From positions 53,144,501-53,208,500 of the forward strand of contig NC_091675.1 of the NCBI RefSeq assembly GCF_042453785.1: DNA of 64,000 nt, written 5' to 3'. Of the stretch, positions 20,384 to 32,421 are shown in pieces; position 1 is the stretch's first letter; every line of letters begins with the position of its first letter. The position numbers and the translations under genes were made by a program. The notes beneath the pieces are model-generated. The model did no database searches. It was not told the DNA's origin and saw only the letters and a program-made list of their open reading frames with translations. The stretch is from Malus domestica. Lineage: Eukaryota > Streptophyta > Magnoliopsida > Rosales > Rosaceae.

Positions 20384-21307
20384 ATGGGAACTCCTTACCC
20401 AAACCCCATCTCTCCTACCCGAACCCGCGTGGGCTGGATTGGCATCGGCGTCATGGGCGCCGCCATGGCCACCCGTCTTCTCTCCACCGGCTACTCCGTC
20501 ACCGTCTACGCTCGCACTCCTTCCAAAGCTCAACCACTACAGTCCCTCGGTGCCCAACTCGCCGATTCCCCTTTTCATCTTGCTCAGCTATGCGACGTCG
20601 TCTTCACCATGGTGGGACACCCACAAGATGTGCGATCAAATGTCCTCCACCCAGAAACCGGCATTCTATCCGGCATTAGTCCCAACTCCGTCACCGTCGA
20701 CATGACTAGCAGTCATCCGGCCCTTGCGCGCGAGATATTCACTGCTGCGCGCGCCAAAAATTGTTGGTCCGTCGATGCGCCGGTGTCGGGTGGCGACATT
20801 GGCGCTAGAGAAGGCAAACTCGCCATTCTTGCGGGCGGTGATGCTTCCGTTGTCGAGTGGTTGGCCCCGTTGTTTGACATTTTGGGGAAGGCTACTTATG
20901 TGGGGCCTGCCGGTTCTGGCCAGAGTTGCAAGATTGCGAACCAGATTGTAGTGGGAGGGAATTTGCTAGGACTGAGTGAAGGGTTGGTGTTTGCGGAGCA
21001 GGCGGGGTTGGATGTGCGGCAGTTTATGGAGGCGGTGAGGGGCGGGGCCGCGGGGTCAATGGTGATGGAGTTGTTTGGGGAGAGGATGATTGGGAGGGAC
21101 TTCAGGCCTGGTGGGTTTGCTGAGTATATGGTGAAGGATTTGGGAATGGGTGTGGATGTTGTGGAGGAGAGTGAGGATGAGAGAGTGGTGGTGTTACCTG
21201 GTGCTGCATTGTGCAAGCAGTTATATTCCGGCATGGTGGCGAATGGAGACGGGAAGCTTGGAACTCAAGGTCTTATCACTGCCATAGAGAGGCTCAATGG
21301 AAAGTGA
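20384..21307 (+). CDS. 3-hydroxyisobutyrate dehydrogenase-like protein (beta-hydroxyacid dehydrogenase family), intact
   Basis: A single-exon gene of 307 aa. It belongs to the NAD(P)-dependent beta-hydroxyacid dehydrogenases, which oxidise short hydroxyacids such as 3-hydroxyisobutyrate (valine breakdown) or reduce semialdehydes. Visible features: Rossmann dinucleotide motif GIGVMG at residues 20-25, the substrate-binding signature DAPVSGGDIGAREGKL at 131-146, the catalytic-lysine block GQSCKIAN with Lys183 and Asn186, and a C-terminal MVKDLGMG helix with conserved Lys251. Length is normal for the family. It resembles the Arabidopsis At1g71170/At1g71180 group annotated as HIBADH-like rather than the true mitochondrial HIBADH. 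No clear targeting peptide precedes the Rossmann fold. The start is the only in-frame Met before the fold. Substrate cannot be told from sequence. A frameshifted paralogue lies in opposite orientation at 30383-31322. Confidence 0.92.
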   Translation: MGTPYPNPISPTRTRVGWIGIGVMGAAMATRLLSTGYSVTVYARTPSKAQPLQSLGAQLADSPFHLAQLCDVVFTMVGHPQDVRSNVLHPETGILSGISPNSVTVDMTSSHPALAREIFTAARAKNCWSVDAPVSGGDIGAREGKLAILAGGDASVVEWLAPLFDILGKATYVGPAGSGQSCKIANQIVVGGNLLGLSEGLVFAEQAGLDVRQFMEAVRGGAAGSMVMELFGERMIGRDFRPGGFAEYMVKDLGMGVDVVEESEDERVVVLPGAALCKQLYSGMVANGDGKLGTQGLITAIERLNGK

Positions 21308-21545
21308 GATGAAATGGTCACCTCAATTTGAAAGGTTTGGGCCGAAATCTTTTGAGTTTTACAGATTGTCACAACATCCCTGCTCTTTTCTTCTGTGTAT
21401 TTTCGTAGCCTTGATCCATGGTACGTACTATCTACTTGTTTTCGTGATTTATCTACGGTATCTTCAAATGTTAGTTTTAGTTCCTAAATCCTTGAGCTTG
21501 GAAAGTGAAGTTGATGGAACTAATAGAACCCCAATTGTTCACTGT

Positions 21546-22412
21546 GAGGGGTGAAATTTTTTGCCAAATTACCATTCCAACCGTACCATATCAAAGTTAT
21601 GCAAAAAAAATTTGTACCATTGGTAATGATACGGTATTTGTATTGTACCGTATATTTTTTTATACAATAATGGTATTTAAAATCATTAACAATGGTATAC
21701 CGTACCATATCACTGCTATTAATATTATATTATTTATTTATTCATTTATATATAATTAGGTATTATTATCATTATATATGCACTTTATAATTTTTCCTTA
21801 GTTATTTATCCAATCATCTCACCCTCTAACATCTACTTTCCCAATAAAAAAACCTAAGCCTTTTTGCGCTACGACTCTTCATCTTTTCACTCATCTAGCC
21901 ACCGACTTCATCTCTGTTGCTCCAATTCCGACGACTCTCTTTTTCCTGAGTCCATCTCATCTTCTCTTTCATCAAATTAGGATGTTTTTCTTCTTGACTT
22001 CGTCTAACAAGTTAATTTTTGTATAATTTTAAAGATGTAAAGATGAAATTTAGGAATCTTTGTACTATTTATATTAGGGATATTGGATTCTTTCAGCAAC
22101 TCGTCTATCTATTTACTTCTTGTTTCTTAAATGAATCTCTATAAAATTCTCATAATTAAATAAAAAGTTTTAGAAATCCAAGGGAATTGGCCAAAACACG
22201 TTTGTGCCTTAAATTGGATTGGAAAAAAAAAAATTGACCCAAAAGAATGGCCCAAAACAAAATGGTAATTACCGTTACCATACCATGTCAACCGAACCAT
22301 TTAGGATGTCGAAATTTGATATACCGAAAGTTTGACACAGTCATGATAATAGATTTTATCATATTAATTGGTACATGGATTTTGATATGATAATCATACC
22401 AATAGCACCCCT
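21546..22412. mobile_element. Probable non-autonomous hAT-type element
   Basis: The left end (AGGGGTGAAATTT near 21547) and right end (GCACCCCTA near 22405) can pair as short terminal inverted repeats. Next to both ends are words of the CGGTAC/GTACCG type (ACGGTATTTGTATTGTACC at 21630; TACCGTTACCATACC at 22270). No transposase is present and a clean 8-bp duplication was not found, so the limits are approximate. Confidence 0.4.
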
Positions 22413-22799
22413 ACTCAGCTGCACTTCAGTATAAACATTCTCGGTTGGTGTATGTGTCCGGTAATAATTTGGATAGAACCGTAAACGTCATCGATTCTCT
22501 CATAACTGTAGCCTGTTTTGTATAATTGACACTTGCGTTTCTATGTCCAAGTCTAGCATCCATAAGCTAACATTCATTGTTTACTTGACAAAACGATATT
22601 TTGACAAAACGATAATTAAAGTTAATACTCTAATGTGCGAAAAAGTTAATTCAAACTTAGGTTCAAAGAGTTTCAAACTTGGGCGCATAAAAAATAAGAC
22701 GTTTATCATAAAATTAGGTATTTCTTCTTTGCGTGAAAATATTATCTAAGCGTGTGTGATTGATTGAAATACGATTAATTTGATCTCCCTTATTTACTG

Positions 22800-22890
22800 G
22801 GTGACATGTTTACTTGGAATGAGCAAAGTCTTAAACTCAAGACCTTGAGTAAGAGTGAATACTCTTAATCAACTGAGCTACTAATTTTTT
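22800..22890 (-). repeat. tRNA-like SINE head
   Basis: On the minus strand it reads TAGCTCAGTTGATTAAGAG (box A-like), then, about 20 bp later, CAAGGTCTTGAGTTT (box B-like). It is a degraded tRNA-derived head, not a functional tRNA, because no acceptor stem pairs. Confidence 0.5.
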
Positions 22891-23097
22891 TGTAAAACTA
22901 AAAGCAAAAGAAAATATGAACCTTATCAATGGGACTTATTTCCCTAAGATCTTTTGTAGCAAGTAGCAATTGCAATTTTGTTGGATATTTATTAGGGATT
23001 GTGGGTTATGGCTTTTTTTTTATGGTTAAAAGGTAAATTTATTACCAACGCAACAAATTTACACAAACAGAACTCTGTGAAGCACCATACAAAATAT

Positions 23098-23215
23098 GGG
23101 ATTTGGATCCTCTCTGAGGTAACTAATCGGGATCCTCCTGATTAGTGTTCGTAGACCGTTGAATTTTTATCCAACGGCTATAAACAAGGAACCCTCTAAA
23201 AGTTATAATAATTGT
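23098..23215 (+). mobile_element. MITE, truncated copy of the element at 29573
   Basis: It starts GGGATTTGGATCCTCTCTGA and follows the 29573-29766 element almost base for base up to AAAGTTATAATAATT, then diverges. The 3' inverted repeat is missing, so this copy lost its second half. Confidence 0.75.
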
Positions 23216-23466
23216 TAAGAATTGTTGATTACAACTAAGGAGGAGTGAGCAGTGGTTGTGTGTGCGGCGGCCTACGGCTGCTGGGTGTGTGTTCAGATGT
23301 AATTTGTAAAATTGGGTTTCCACACGACTTTCTTTCTACTTTTTAGGCTGAGGGCGATAATAAATTAAATTAATTTACGATATGAAAGAAAAATACATTT
23401 TAAGCTAATTGGACGGAATTCATGTCCACACATTATTTTTTACTTTTTATTTGAAAAACATTATAA

Positions 23467-23755
23467 TGTTGTAAATAGAGGGTATGTATGCCCATATGCA
23501 TACAGTAAATTTTTCACAAGCTTAATAGTATAATTTGTTTGCTTTCAAAGTATTTGCTCAATAAATAGAGCATTACGGGTGTTCAAAAATATAGAGTGAG
23601 AAAGAAAGAAAAGTTCAAATATTTTCGATATCCTCCTATTTCTCTCCTATCTGCAATTATTTTGTGTTACTGTAATATATTGCAACAACCTTGCTCATGT
23701 CCCTAGCAAAAGTTATCTCTCTAACTTTTGCCTATTTATAATACGTTATCAGCAC
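23467..23755 (+). repeat. Probable copia LTR remnant with primer-site-like end
   Basis: It starts TGTTGTAAATAGAGGG and has a TATA-like AATAAATAG box (near 23560). Its right end TTATAATACG runs into TTATCAGCACG, a primer-site sequence I recognise from one group of plant copia elements. The interior beyond 23760 is not recognisable as gag. Confidence 0.45.
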
Positions 23756-24298
23756 GACTCTATAATCATTTCTCATTTCCCTTCATCGAAAGAAAAAAAA
23801 ATGTTTCCTCTAAGGTTTTTACTATTCTTCTTCCTCCTCTGCCTCAATTGTTGGATATACCCTAGCGAAGAACTGTTTTCACCATGTTTACTTCTAGTTC
23901 TCAACCTAACAATAACTTATATCTTTGATTTCTTATTTGGTGTAGCTCTTAACTACTAACCCAGTGTTTATTTATGCAATCCAAGATGAAACCCAAGCGC
24001 CACTGCCATCCTTGTTTGTCTTAGCACTCAATTGAAGGGCGATTTTGCAACAACTGTATGGTCAGAGATCAAGTGGTCACTACTCGGTAGAAAGTTTCAG
24101 TTTAATTATCATACTCCAACAGTCTTCACAACTTTAAAAATTCATAACGATGACAAAATTTCCGGTACATAAGGTCCGTACTTCTTCTTTTCCAGGGCCT
24201 AGATGTCACTAGCAGGCTCATTCCTGCAAAAACACACCGAGTTAAGTGCGTGATTTCCATTGCACCGAAAAGCTAATAATGGATCAACACACACCTTT

Positions 24299-27173
24299 TT
24301 AACGCTTCCGCTCTGCCCGCCACTTGAATACAAGGTTGGATGATGGGGAGACAATCTCATCTTCACATAGTTTGCGTTTTTTACCCTTTTTCTGTAATTT
24401 AGACGGAAACGTATTCAAAACTATCCACAGACAACCAAACTCCCAGAACTAAGCAAAGAAATTAGATGTCAATACCTTTAATTCCTTCTGCATTGCCATA
24501 TCCATATAGATTTTCTCCAACTCATTGACTCTGTTACTCCTTGCTTCGAGCTCTCTGTAGGAACCAGCTGTTTTCCTGCACATTGTAGACAACAATATAA
24601 GACTTAAACAAAATAATGATATCGTGCTTCAAGAATCCTTGCTGACAATGAAACAGGAAGGCAGATGCAAGAATTATTCCACAAATTGAAAGGTAGCATA
24701 AGAATAACAGGAATTTGTTAACATGAGTGAGCTACCTAGGATTCATGGACAAAAAAACGGCATAAAAGAAATTCTCAACCGAAATACAATTCCAACTAGC
24801 ACCTAATAGTTGGGCCGCAGACCAACTTCTAATTTATTGTTTTTATTTCAATTTCAATTTTGCCAAAGAGCTCTTTATCCCATGCAAAGTTGGGCTTTAG
24901 TTGGCATAGCAGCAAAGAGCTGTTTATCAAACCGGTTAATAACTTAATATACAGAACAACTTTTGCGAGACAATTTTTTATTTTTTTTGCCATATACTTG
25001 TAACCATTAAGATTTGTTTATGCTCTTGTAGGTCAGTTGGCATAATCACAAATCACACTCACATAACTGTATAAAAGCCAAGTTGCAGCCTTTAGACTAA
25101 ACATTAAGAGACTAGGTTTGCTTAGAACCTTTTCTCTATTAAGAAACATTCTAGTCCTATTCACTTCACGATTGATGGCCTGTTATCACAAAGTAATCTT
25201 ATTGCTTTGAGAATGCAACCACGCAAAGTGCAAAGGGATCACTGCACAAGTATTCTTAGATAGCAATAATGCCAAGATCTTATCACCATAATCAATGCAT
25301 AGAAATGCATAATTGATGCAAAATTGATGAAAATCAAAAGACCAAAACTTCCAGAATAAACCTAACTCCTCAATCTGTCCTCGATCACTGTAAATTTTGT
25401 TTCTACCTTTTTATATGATCAGGAATGTCCTCAGAAACTGGCATTTTTCCACTTCTTGAACGTGATTGAATTTCTCTAGCCTCCTCTCTGGCAAAAAAAT
25501 AATTAACAATATATTTTTTAAATGTGCAAAACAAGATAAAACATATTTGGCAAATGGGAACATAAATGATGTGAAATTAAGAAACTACTTTCCCTCCGAA
25601 CTCTTTCACCCAGAGTGGTAAGTGAATTCTATAACATTATAGGTCTTATCCCCATGTGAAAGAATTGAAGAATAATGTCTTCCCAGGAAAAAATTAATAA
25701 CACTTAAGAAATTAGCCTAGTGTCCCCAGTTGAAGCCATGAGGATCTACTCTATTATAACTACATGGGCCAGAAAGGAAGCAGTTTACAGATTTATAATA
25801 GCACGCTTATAGTCCTTGTATCACTGTATTTCTATGTCCCCTTTCTCAGGGCCTTAATAGTTTTTGTAAATATACTCAAGTGAACAGGATCAAAAACATT
25901 TCATACAAGTCCAAAATGGGATCAGGAGAAACATATTGATCAAGTTTTATGTATGCGTCTTCCCATTTGTTACAGTATTCCTTTTCAGTGTCTGTAAGGG
26001 TGGATGTGAAACTTCGGGTTCATGTACAGTAGATATGTGTTTGTGTTTGTGTTTGTGTGTGTTTTATGTTGTGTATTTGCTTGGAAAAAGGGGTTAAAAT
26101 CACTCTAGATACATATGCCTACTAATGAAAAAACCAATTCAATGAACATGAAAAATATACATAACAAAATCAATTAGAACAATGTAAACAGACATCTGTG
26201 GATAATAAGGGACAACAAAGAACCGAAAAATGGTGAAAATAGCCTTTCACCATATCCAGTCTGATTACAAATAACAGCAGCAACGAAAAATTACAAATTA
26301 AAAAAATCCATTAATTCAGAATTATGATTCTCCATGGATAGAAGATGTGAAGGAAGCTCAAACCTGTCTTCGGCAAAGTAAACGTGTCTACTTGAAGGCC
26401 GATTATCAAGAGAGTGCAGTGTCGCAGTTAACTTTTCAATTTTCTGCATTAATTAACACCATAATAAGAACCATGTTAAATTCATAAAACCAACCGGTAG
26501 ACCATAGCTTCATGATATATATTTATAACCTTTTTCTCACTCTGCACTTTCTGAAATATGTATCCAATATCTTGGGTCTTCATAAGCATGAGCTCTTCTG
26601 GAGTGTACTTGTTTGCCTGACTCCTGTAGTAAAAATCCATATCACGTGAGTAGCAAGTGTGAAAAAGAAACATGATATAGAAGAGCAAACGAGAGTTTTA
26701 TGTTACTCTAATTTATGGACTCCATTAACAGTTCGTGTCTTGATCATCTTGAAGTTGAACTCATCTGGGTTTCTGTAGAAGGCTTTCTGCTTCAGTATCT
26801 GATGAGTGAAAAGACAGATGAGACATAGCCTAAGATGTATACCATATCAGGAAGTTAAATTACCAGACTATTAATAGATGACGAAATCCAAGGAGAAAAA
26901 CAACAAAGCCATCATAAAACTACCCGTAAAGTCTCCTCCTTTTTGTGATATGCTTTCGCACGCTCAACATAGTCCTTATGCTTTTCAAGAAGCCCAAATT
27001 TTTTCCTCGATTCCCTATCAAATATTTGGACCCAAAACACAAAAACATTAATCCCATCATCTGATGCAAAAAAACATCATCCGAAAGTCCAACAGCAAAA
27101 GGAATGTGGTCACTCACGGTTGAGCTCGCTCCTTGTGAGCCCGTCGGCTAACGGCGTTCCTTAAAGACGACAT
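24299..27173 (-). CDS. UTP11: U3 snoRNP-associated protein UTP11, 8 exons, 228 aa
   Basis: A component of the small-subunit processome in the nucleolus, needed for early 18S rRNA processing. Coding exons (minus strand): 27118-27173, 26924-27014, 26707-26798, 26530-26623, 26364-26443, 25407-25487, 24476-24575, 24299-24391. All borders are GT/AG and the total is 687 nt. The protein is short, highly charged and helical throughout, as in the family: N-terminus MSSLRNAVSRRAHKERAQP, central RNPDEFNFKMIKTRTVNG and YTPEELMLMKTQDIGYI, C-terminus with KKGKKRKLCEDE and a final basic WRAERKR. Length equals the Arabidopsis protein (At3g60360) as I remember it. The ATG sits one base after an AG, and a GT donor at 27482-27483 suggests an intron in the 5' UTR. 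Neighbours are unrelated. Nothing is broken. Confidence 0.95.
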
Positions 27174-27484
27174 GCTGAAAAATTCAAAGCAACCACCACA
27201 AGTTAAATGCGAAGGTAGCACTAAAGCTGAATTTTTTAAGCTGTGGAATTACAGATACAACAAATATTCATAACCATCTCAAACAAATTTGATAAACCAC
27301 AATGTCGAACAATTAGGGAAATTAATTCTTGGGTAAGTTCCAAGAGCTTAAATCTTTACCCGTCGCTTACAACAATTGAATTGAATTGAATTAAAACCCT
27401 AAAAATCTAAGCAGCAACTAGGTTGTTAAAGTTGAGCAATTTGAAAGATGAATAACAATAACAAAGATTAAAGCGAAACAAACC

Positions 27485-29572
27485 TTGACGATGAAGAATT
27501 GGGATTCCTGAGCAGTCGAATGAAATTCCGAATCCCTCCTTACTCTTTAGATGATGGAATTAAAGCGCAGGCAAAACCCTAGATGGAGAACTGGCCTTTG
27601 GAACACGCAGACTAAAACCCTAGAAAATTATTAGGGTATAAGAATTAGGGGTGGTTCGGTATGGGATCCCATACCGAAACCCTTGTCCCGATTCCCAAAC
27701 CGAAATTTTCGGGAATCCCAATTGCAATACCGATCCCAAACCAAATTTTCGGGAATCCCGAAATAGTTTCGGGATTTCGGGACAAATCGGGAATCCCGAA
27801 ATGGTTTTGGGCTTTTGGACTAAAATTTGACATATTATGCTTTTGGGCTAAAATTCAATCTTTTATATTGAAAAATTGACATATAGGCCTATTAAAAAGA
27901 AATCTGCCTATTCAATACTTTCATAGCATCTGCCCAATCTGCCAATTTGACATAGTTTCATACTTTCATTGCGTCTGCCTATTCAAAAGCAATCTGCCAA
28001 TCTGTCTGTGCACAATAGCATCTGCCTATTCAATTTCTACTACACATGCATGCAATAAAAATAAATTAAGTACCAAATCCAAAAGCAAAAATATTAGCAT
28101 TCAACATAGAAATATATTCCGAGCAAATAAAAACCAGCTCGTTTCTAATATAGAGGATGGCAAACCTACAGACTTTGTAACGTCATGTCTTTTTTCTACT
28201 AATCCGTGCACAAATATGCCAATTAAATGGCAAGGCCCAGTTAAGTATCTGCCTAGAATATGCCAATCTGTGCACAGAATTACAAAACTTGATTTGCTAT
28301 CAAACATTAAAGCAAGACCATGTATCTAAGATTCTATAGCCAAAACAAAAATATTACCTGACGCAGCGTGTGACTAATTTGAAGTTTGAACAGGTGAAAT
28401 GATTAACTCCTCAGTTGCTACAGCAGTGCTAGACCTGCTAACACTTCTCCCTGAAGATAACCAGGAAATCAGTCAGCATAGATAATCACTTGTAGTAGTG
28501 CTTAATAATTTTCTTTGTTGATTAATGATCAATGATAGCGGTTTAATTTATCACATGTAAAGGTGCACCAGTGAACGCTTAATTCAATGATGTGTGTGCA
28601 GGTGTAAAGAGATTTACTTATTGTCGCAAGTAAGACTCCAAGAAAAAAGTATAACTTCAATCTATTTCTCCAGAGTGTAAACTCAGGGGGTATTATTCTC
28701 ATTAAACCCTTTGTTAGTTAAGGTATCGCAACAAAAGTGCAGTTCATTAAGAATTGAGTTGAAATTCTCCACTTCCAAGCTATGATATTAGAGCCTAATA
28801 ATTTGAACTAGCCATCTAGAAAGTTGAAGAGTTTCCCTGTAAGTATTATGTGAACATGAAATTAATGGACTAACACAGCGCCTAGTACCAACATTCTGAA
28901 TGAAGCGAGCAGGATGCAACCAGAAACAACTTTAACCCCCCTACAACCCGCCAAAACCAAATACATAGCATCAAACACGGGTGCCGCAGCGCATCATCAA
29001 TAAAAGAAACGATTTTTAAAAAAGAATACGACAAACTCAATCAAACATCATTTTAATTATTGAATGACTACTAACTAACAGATGAAGATGGAAGAAATGT
29101 ATAAGTTATTAGCACACAAACAAACAAAATTGCCAACAATCCCTACTTTGGATGAGTGTCAGAAATTAGATTTCAAAACACTAAATTAGTTACCTAATTT
29201 GGGGTGAGAGTGAGACTCGGACTCGGTGCTAGATCGAGAGTTCTGTCCGTGAGAGAGAGATCGCAAGAGTCGGAGACGATTCGTGAAGGAAGGCTGGAGA
29301 GTTCAGTCTTTGATGCTTTGGCGTGGCGGTGGCTGGGTGGTGATTCGTGAAGGAAGGCTGGGCGGCTGGAGAGTCAGAGACGATTCGAAGGAAGGCTGTC
29401 GGTGTTAGAAGGCTGGGTGAGAAATCAGAAATGAAACTAGACTGGGAGAAACCTAACAAGGAATGGACGGCATGGATTAATTTGAAGCAATCCAACGGTT
29501 CAAATTAACTCTAACTATAATTAAAAAAACAATATATATTATTATCTATATATATATATATAGATAATAATC
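27485..29572. other. UTP11 upstream region and repeat-rich intergenic DNA
   Basis: 27485-27600 is the likely UTP11 promoter and leader. 27645-27810 has palindromic words (GGTATGGGATCCCATACC and repeats of TCGGGAATCCC) typical of a hAT-like repeat end. 27890-28040 repeats ATCTGCCTATTCAA-like words. 29278-29400 repeats GATTCGTGAAGGAAGGCTGG at least twice. A TA run lies at 29541-29564. No gene recognised. Confidence 0.45.
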
Positions 29573-29766
29573 GGGATTTGGATCCTCTCTGAGGTAACTA
29601 ATCGGGATCCTCCTGATTAGTGTTCGTGGACCGTTGAATTTTTATCCAACGGCTATAAACAAGGAACCTCTAAAAGTTATAATAATTATCGTGATAAAAA
29701 TCCAACGATCCACTTACAGTGATCAGGAGGATCCCAACCAGTTGCCTCAGTGAGGATCCAAATCCC
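29573..29766. mobile_element. Complete MITE, 194 bp
   Basis: The terminal inverted repeats GGGATTTGGATCCTC and GAGGATCCAAATCCC are perfect over 15 bp and extend inward imperfectly (CTGAGGTAACT against AGTTGCCTCAG). The interior also pairs (GTTGAATTTTTATCCAACGG). Target duplication is unclear. A truncated copy in the same orientation is at 23098. Confidence 0.8.
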
Positions 29767-30382
29767 TAAATATGGACCCCCAAAAGCAACACAAAAAAGA
29801 GCCAACACAAGGTCTGGAGCCAACAGAAAGACCTAAACAAAGAAACCCTAGCATAATATTGCCGCTGCCGGAGCTCCAACCACCCATTGCAAACCAACAC
29901 CCTCTGCAAACGCCTGAGATCAAACCAAACAAAGCCCAGGATTGAAGGACCACCCATTGCAAACCAACACCCTTTGCAGACTCCTGAGATCACACCAAAC
30001 AAAGCCCCACAATTGAAGAACAAGGCTCCGTAGTCCTCCAACAAGCCCCACAAAGATCGTCGCCGCAGCTACAAATGAAAGGATGCACATCCAATAAGCA
30101 ACAATGCCTACAGCAAACACAAGGAAGGTGGTGGTGTGAACACCCGAACCAAAGCTCTACACACCTTCTGATAAAGTTGTGACAAATCGTGTCAAATAGA
30201 TCGTGTCAAATAGAGGTCCGAAAGGGAGAGAGTTAACAGGAAGTTGGGGTTATGGCTAAGTGGGAAGAATGAGATTATAAAGGCATAAAATTATAATAGA
30301 TGCTAATCACAAAAGAATCACATTCCCAGATGGCAATTCTTTCACCAACGGCTTATTCAACAAACAACAAAAATATTACAAG
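29767..30382. other. Intergenic with a 70-bp tandem duplication
   Basis: 29879-29948 and 29949-30018 are near-identical 70-bp copies beginning ACCACCCATTGCAAACCAAC. Minus-strand open frames here arise from this repeat and show no family resemblance. 30300-30382 is the likely 3' UTR of the dehydrogenase-like copy. Confidence 0.6.
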
Positions 30383-31322
30383 TCACTTGCTAATGTTGCC
30401 ATTGAGCCTGTCAATAACAGAGATAACCCCATGAATGCCAAGCTTCCCATCCCCATTAGCCACCATCGCTGAATACATCTGCTTACTTAACGCCGCCCCC
30501 GGCAGCACCACCACCCTCTCATCCTCCTCCTCCTCCACCACATCCACTCCCATCCCCAAATCCTTCACCAAATACTCTGCAAACCCGCCAGGCCTCATGT
30601 CCCTCCCTATCATTTTCTCCCCAAACAACTCCATCAGCGTTGACCCCGCCGCCCCTCCTCTCACCGCCTCCAAAAACTGCTTTAAATCCAACCCCGCCCG
30701 CTCCGCAAACACCAGCCCTTCACTCAACCCAACCAACCCCAGTCCGCCCACAATGTTGTTTCCTATTTTGCAACTCTGACCGCACCCGGCTTCCCCCATG
30801 TAGGTAACCTTTCCCATGATGTCAAACAACGGCGTCAACCACTTCACAACTCCAGCATCTCCGCCGGCGAATATTCCAAGTTTTCCTTCCCTAGCACCCA
30901 CGTCGGCCCCAGAAACTGGGGCATCCACAGCCCAGCAACCTCTGGCTCGCGCGGCAGCAGATATCTCTCGTGCCAGGGAGGGTAGATTGGTAGTCATATC
31001 CACCGTGACCCACCGTGACGCCGTTAGGGTTTAGGCCCGAAAGGACGCCGTTTGTCTCCAAGATAACTTGTCGAACATCCGGCGGGTGTCCCACAATGGT
31101 GAAAACAACGTCGCAGGATTTAGCAACTTCAAACGGGGATTTGGCGAGGCGGGCACCCTGGGATTGGAGGGAGAGGGCTTTGGACGGAGTGCGAGCGTAG
31201 ATGGTGAGGGAGTAGCCGGCGGAGAGGAGGCGGGAGGCCATGGCTGCACCCATTAAGCCAATACCGATCCACCCGATCTGGGTTTGGGCAGGAGTGATGG
31301 GGTTCGGGTAAGGGGTTCCCAT
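30383..31322 (-). pseudogene. 3-hydroxyisobutyrate dehydrogenase-like paralogue, frameshifted
   Basis: A single-exon minus-strand homologue of the gene at 20384-21307. Frame 30891-31322 gives the N-terminal Rossmann half (MGTPYPNPIT, GIGLMG). Frame 30383-31003 gives the catalytic half (DAPVSGADVGAREGKL, the lysine block GQSCKIGNN, and the conserved LVKDLGMG). The halves are shifted by one frame at a perfect 10-bp direct duplication, CCACCGTGAC at 31000-31009 and 31010-31019; a single copy would keep the frame. All other family residues look sound, so the break is young, or a sequencing or assembly error. If real, translation from the first ATG stops after about 143 residues. The internal ATG at 31003 could start only the catalytic half, without cofactor binding. 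The second signature has SGAD where the intact copy has SGGD. Confidence 0.88.
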
Positions 31323-32421
31323 GAGCAGAGGTAATCAAGGAAGGTGGCAGCGGAGGCGGAATCCGGTGGTGCCGCAGCGCAATCTGCGAATCTGATGAAA
31401 GATCAAGACTTGATGAACATTAGGAGGAAAAGGAGGGGAATCTTGGGATGGGATTAAACTAATCAGGAGAGGATACATGATAATCATATTATTATTTCTC
31501 CCCACGAAATTCTAGTGTTTGGTCTGATCGATGCGACTATAAAATCAAGGTAATAAGGCTCGTGCGTTACGGATGAATTTTTCAAAAAAAAATTTGAAAA
31601 TTTTGAGTTTTAACAATAAGAACAAAATAAATGATAAAGTAAATAGTATTATAATTGACTTTTTAATGTGAAAATGTAGTTTTTCGTTAAAATGAACAGT
31701 ACCGGGAGTTTTTCGTTAAAGTTCTCTTTTTCAAAAGACACTCCATATTCAAATAGTTGCTTCACACGCCTTATAATAAGTAAAGACACACGTCAAAATA
31801 TAATACTTTCTCTATTTATATTGACATGCAGTGTAACGTATTTGTACCTTACAGGAATGTTTGTTTGTCCTCACTAAGTGAGACTGGACTAGGTGTTAGT
31901 GTAGTTCCATGTTTGTTAGAGGAAATGATTAGTTTTAGTGGGATTAAACCTCACTCGCCTTGACTACGGGGCTCGCTAGATAGTATTAGCGAGACCTCCC
32001 GAATACCATCGGATTGCTAAGACCCTTCTTTTCTCTCGCATTGTCCCGCTTGACTCCTTGCTCTGCTCGACTGCTCATCCTGCTCGACAAACCTTGCCGA
32101 ACCATCCCAGGACCACCGTCGCGTCCTCGTAAATCATAGCTTCCTCTGCCACTTTCTCTTCTTAGTTTTCTTCAATTTTTTTTTGAAGATTTGTGAAATT
32201 ATTACTAGGTTTTGATAGATTTCTGATTTTGATCGATTTGTGGGTTTGATTGATTTTTGGGATTTGATTGGTTTCTGGGTTTATTTGTTTTTGGGTTTTG
32301 ATTGCTACCCATTTGTTTTCAATTTATCTACTATTTTTCCTTTTATGAATTGATTGATAAGTTTTTGTAAGTTGAAGTGCTTTTTTTCTTCATTCCCTGC
32401 TTTCGTTTTGCTAGAAATTTC
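31323..32421. other. Intergenic, repeat pieces
   Basis: Holds the inverted copy of the 'TTTAACGAAAA' MITE (31565-31735) and, from about 31856, the left part of a probable larger MITE (CACTAAGTGAGACTGGACTA). 32160-32360 is T-rich with repeats of TTTTGGGTTTGATTG type. No gene seen. Confidence 0.4.
31565..31735 (-). mobile_element. MITE copy, inverted relative to 34430-34755
   Basis: On the minus strand it starts AGAGAACTTTAACGAAAAAC, continues CTCCCGGTACTGTTCATTTT, then ACATTAAAAAGTCAAT and a part rich in AAAACTC. This is the same order of words as the two copies at 34430 and 34590. Confidence 0.65.

Noticed and set aside
20262-20705. Overlapping open frames on both strands of the dehydrogenase-like gene (also 20317-20679, 20896-21234, 30435-30779)
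   Set aside because: Shadow frames of a GC-rich single-exon gene. Only the 20384 frame and its minus-strand paralogue carry family motifs.
22800-22890. Functional tRNA gene
   Set aside because: Box A- and B-like words are present but no acceptor or anticodon stem folds. Treated as a SINE head.
29747-30120. Three overlapping Cys/Trp-rich minus-strand frames
   Set aside because: They follow from the 70-bp tandem duplication. No start context or domain supports a gene.
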